Below the pieces are notes generated by a model. It worked only from the letters and a program-made list of their open reading frames with translations, had not been told where the DNA came from and did no database searches. From contig CABVEH010000058.1 in assembly GCA_902497215.1 (NCBI GenBank), positions 1 through 7,044 of the forward strand: DNA of 7,044 bases, read 5' to 3'. Shown one piece after another: positions 6,127 through 7,044 of this stretch. A program made the position numbers and the translations under genes. Each line of letters opens with the position of its first letter. The stretch's first letter is position 1. This DNA is from an uncultured Eggerthellaceae bacterium. Lineage in GTDB: Bacteria > Actinomycetota > Coriobacteriia > Coriobacteriales > Eggerthellaceae.

Positions 6127-7044
6127 GTGGCGGCAACCGATAGCGTCTGGGGCGACATCGAGCCCCTGCTGCCCCTTGTGGAGAGGCCGTCGAGGTACAT
6201 CGGCGGCGAATGGGTCGCTGGAGCCTGCGACGACGGGCGCTGTGACGTTTCCGAAGTCGACGCATGCGAGGGGTTTGCCGGCGCTGCCGATTGTGCGGCC
6301 GATGCGCAGGACGCGTTCTCCTTCTGCATGATCTACCCGGACACTTACGAGCTCGGACAGCCGAACCAGGCGCTGCGCATCCTGGTGAACGCAGTGAACG
6401 CCCAAGATGGCATGCATGCCGAGCGTGCGTTCCTCCCCGCCGTCGACATGATCGAACTCATGCGCGAGAAGGATGTGCCCCTGTTCTCGCTGGAGAGCTT
6501 CCGTCCCGTGGGCGGATTCGACGCCGTGGGAATCACCATGCCTCACGAGCTGGCCGCCACGAACGTCCTAGAGGTCTTGGACCTTGCAGGCATTCCTTTG
6601 CATGCGCGGGACAGGGCGCAGGAAGACCCAATCGTAATAGGCGGGGGGCCGTGTGCGTTGAACCCCGAGCCCTACGCCCCTTTCTTCGACGCCATAACCA
6701 TAGGCGAAGGCGAGGAGGCCACCCCGGAGCTCCTGCGCTGCATACGCGATGCGAGGCAACGGGGATGCAGCAGGGACGAGATCCTGCTTGCCATGGCGAA
6801 GGTTCCAGGCACGTACGTCCCGTCGCTGTACGAGCCCGTCCCCGAAGGCGAGGTCCAGACGGAAGGCCGCTGGGTGAGGCCGCGTTTCGACGGCGTGCCC
6901 GAGGTCGTGCACAAGCGCGTGTTCGAAGGCTTTGCAGATTCTGATGCCTGGGAGCCTATGACGGTGCCTTACATGGAGATAGTCCACGACAGGCTCAACG
7001 TCGAGATACTTCGCGGGTGCGCCCGCGGGTGCCGCTTCTGCCAG
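6127..7044 (+). CDS. TIGR03960-type radical SAM protein, N-terminal 306 residues (runs off the window)
   Basis: Translation from GTG 6127, three bases after the previous stop, stays open to the window end (306 codons, no stop). The family is recognised from R-Y-I-G-G-E-W at 23-29, the P-D-T-Y-E-L-G region at 71-77, E-R-A-F-L-P-A-V-D-M at 99-108, P-L-F-S-L-E-S at 118-124, the I-G-G-G-P-C-A-L-N-P-E-P segment at 171-182, G-E-G-E-E at 193-197 and the radical SAM cluster motif C298-x3-C302-x2-C305 at the very end. The first 200 residues resemble a B12-binding-like Rossmann domain, but no DxHxxG cobalamin-ligand motif is visible. Radical SAM enzymes use a 4Fe-4S cluster to cleave S-adenosylmethionine into a radical; the substrate of this family is unknown to me. 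Family members often sit next to a DUF2344/TIGR03936 gene and RNase E/G, which would be expected just downstream. Residues 33-63 look like an insertion containing four cysteines. The Shine-Dalgarno (AAGG at 6112-6115) is weak. Confidence 0.85.
   Translation, partial: MAATDSVWGDIEPLLPLVERPSRYIGGEWVAGACDDGRCDVSEVDACEGFAGAADCAADAQDAFSFCMIYPDTYELGQPNQALRILVNAVNAQDGMHAERAFLPAVDMIELMREKDVPLFSLESFRPVGGFDAVGITMPHELAATNVLEVLDLAGIPLHARDRAQEDPIVIGGGPCALNPEPYAPFFDAITIGEGEEATPELLRCIRDARQRGCSRDEILLAMAKVPGTYVPSLYEPVPEGEVQTEGRWVRPRFDGVPEVVHKRVFEGFADSDAWEPMTVPYMEIVHDRLNVEILRGCARGCRFCQ

Noticed and set aside
4915..6546. 543-residue open frame on the minus strand
   Set aside because: It runs antisense across the ends of three plus-strand genes, has no recognisable domain and shows the His/Arg/Gly-rich bias of an antisense frame in GC-rich DNA.
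6264..6944. 226-residue plus-strand frame, Arg-rich
   Set aside because: The overlapping frame from GTG 6127 carries the radical SAM family motifs. This one is an out-of-frame reading with the Arg/Gly/Ala bias typical of such shadows.
7012..7034. Direct and inverted repeats of GCGGGTGC/GCCCGC
   Set aside because: They are explained by the codons of the radical SAM R-G-C-A-R-G-C motif, which repeats Gly-Cys and Arg codons.

Overview
The window is a single dense, plus-strand gene run on GC-rich DNA. It is the cell-elongation (rod-shape) cluster of a bacterium: the 3' end of mreB, then mreC, mreD, a penicillin-binding protein 2 gene (mrdA) and rodA, followed by an uncharacterised DUF697-like gene and the 5' part of a TIGR03960-type radical SAM gene. 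The layout, the high GC and the protein sequences fit a high-GC anaerobic actinobacterium of the class Coriobacteriia (Eggerthella/Slackia-like). That lineage call is an inference from gene order and protein flavour; there is no rRNA in the window to confirm it.

Layout: mreB C-terminus (1-114), mreC (115-1065), mreD (1062-1595), mrdA (1604-3766), rodA (3768-5003), DUF697-like gene (4987-6123), radical SAM gene (6127 to the window end, open). The gaps and overlaps are 0, -4, +8, +1, -17 and +3 bases. There is no room for an internal promoter or terminator outside coding sequence, and I see neither, so the seven genes most likely share one transcript that begins before the window. No stretch of more than 8 bases is non-coding. 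There are no RNA genes, mobile elements or CRISPR arrays.

The first five genes form a known machine. MreB filaments inside the membrane organise MreC and MreD, which in turn control RodA (SEDS glycan polymerase) and PBP2 (transpeptidase), so that new peptidoglycan is inserted along the side wall. The last two genes are less understood. The 378-residue protein looks like a GTPase-type domain that has lost its nucleotide-binding P-loop, followed by a DUF697-like membrane-associating region. Its start lies inside rodA behind a good ribosome binding site. The last gene belongs to a radical SAM family of unknown function that in many bacteria sits beside a DUF2344 gene and RNase E/G; the window ends exactly at its CxxxCxxC cluster motif.

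The points most worth following are: the pseudo-GTPase/DUF697 protein translationally linked to RodA, the extra N-terminal hydrophobic segment of PBP2 (with a possible second start), an acidic low-complexity tail on MreC, an AT-rich patch over the conserved end of rodA carrying the only in-frame TTA codon I could find, and heavy use of the ATA isoleucine codon in a GC-rich background.
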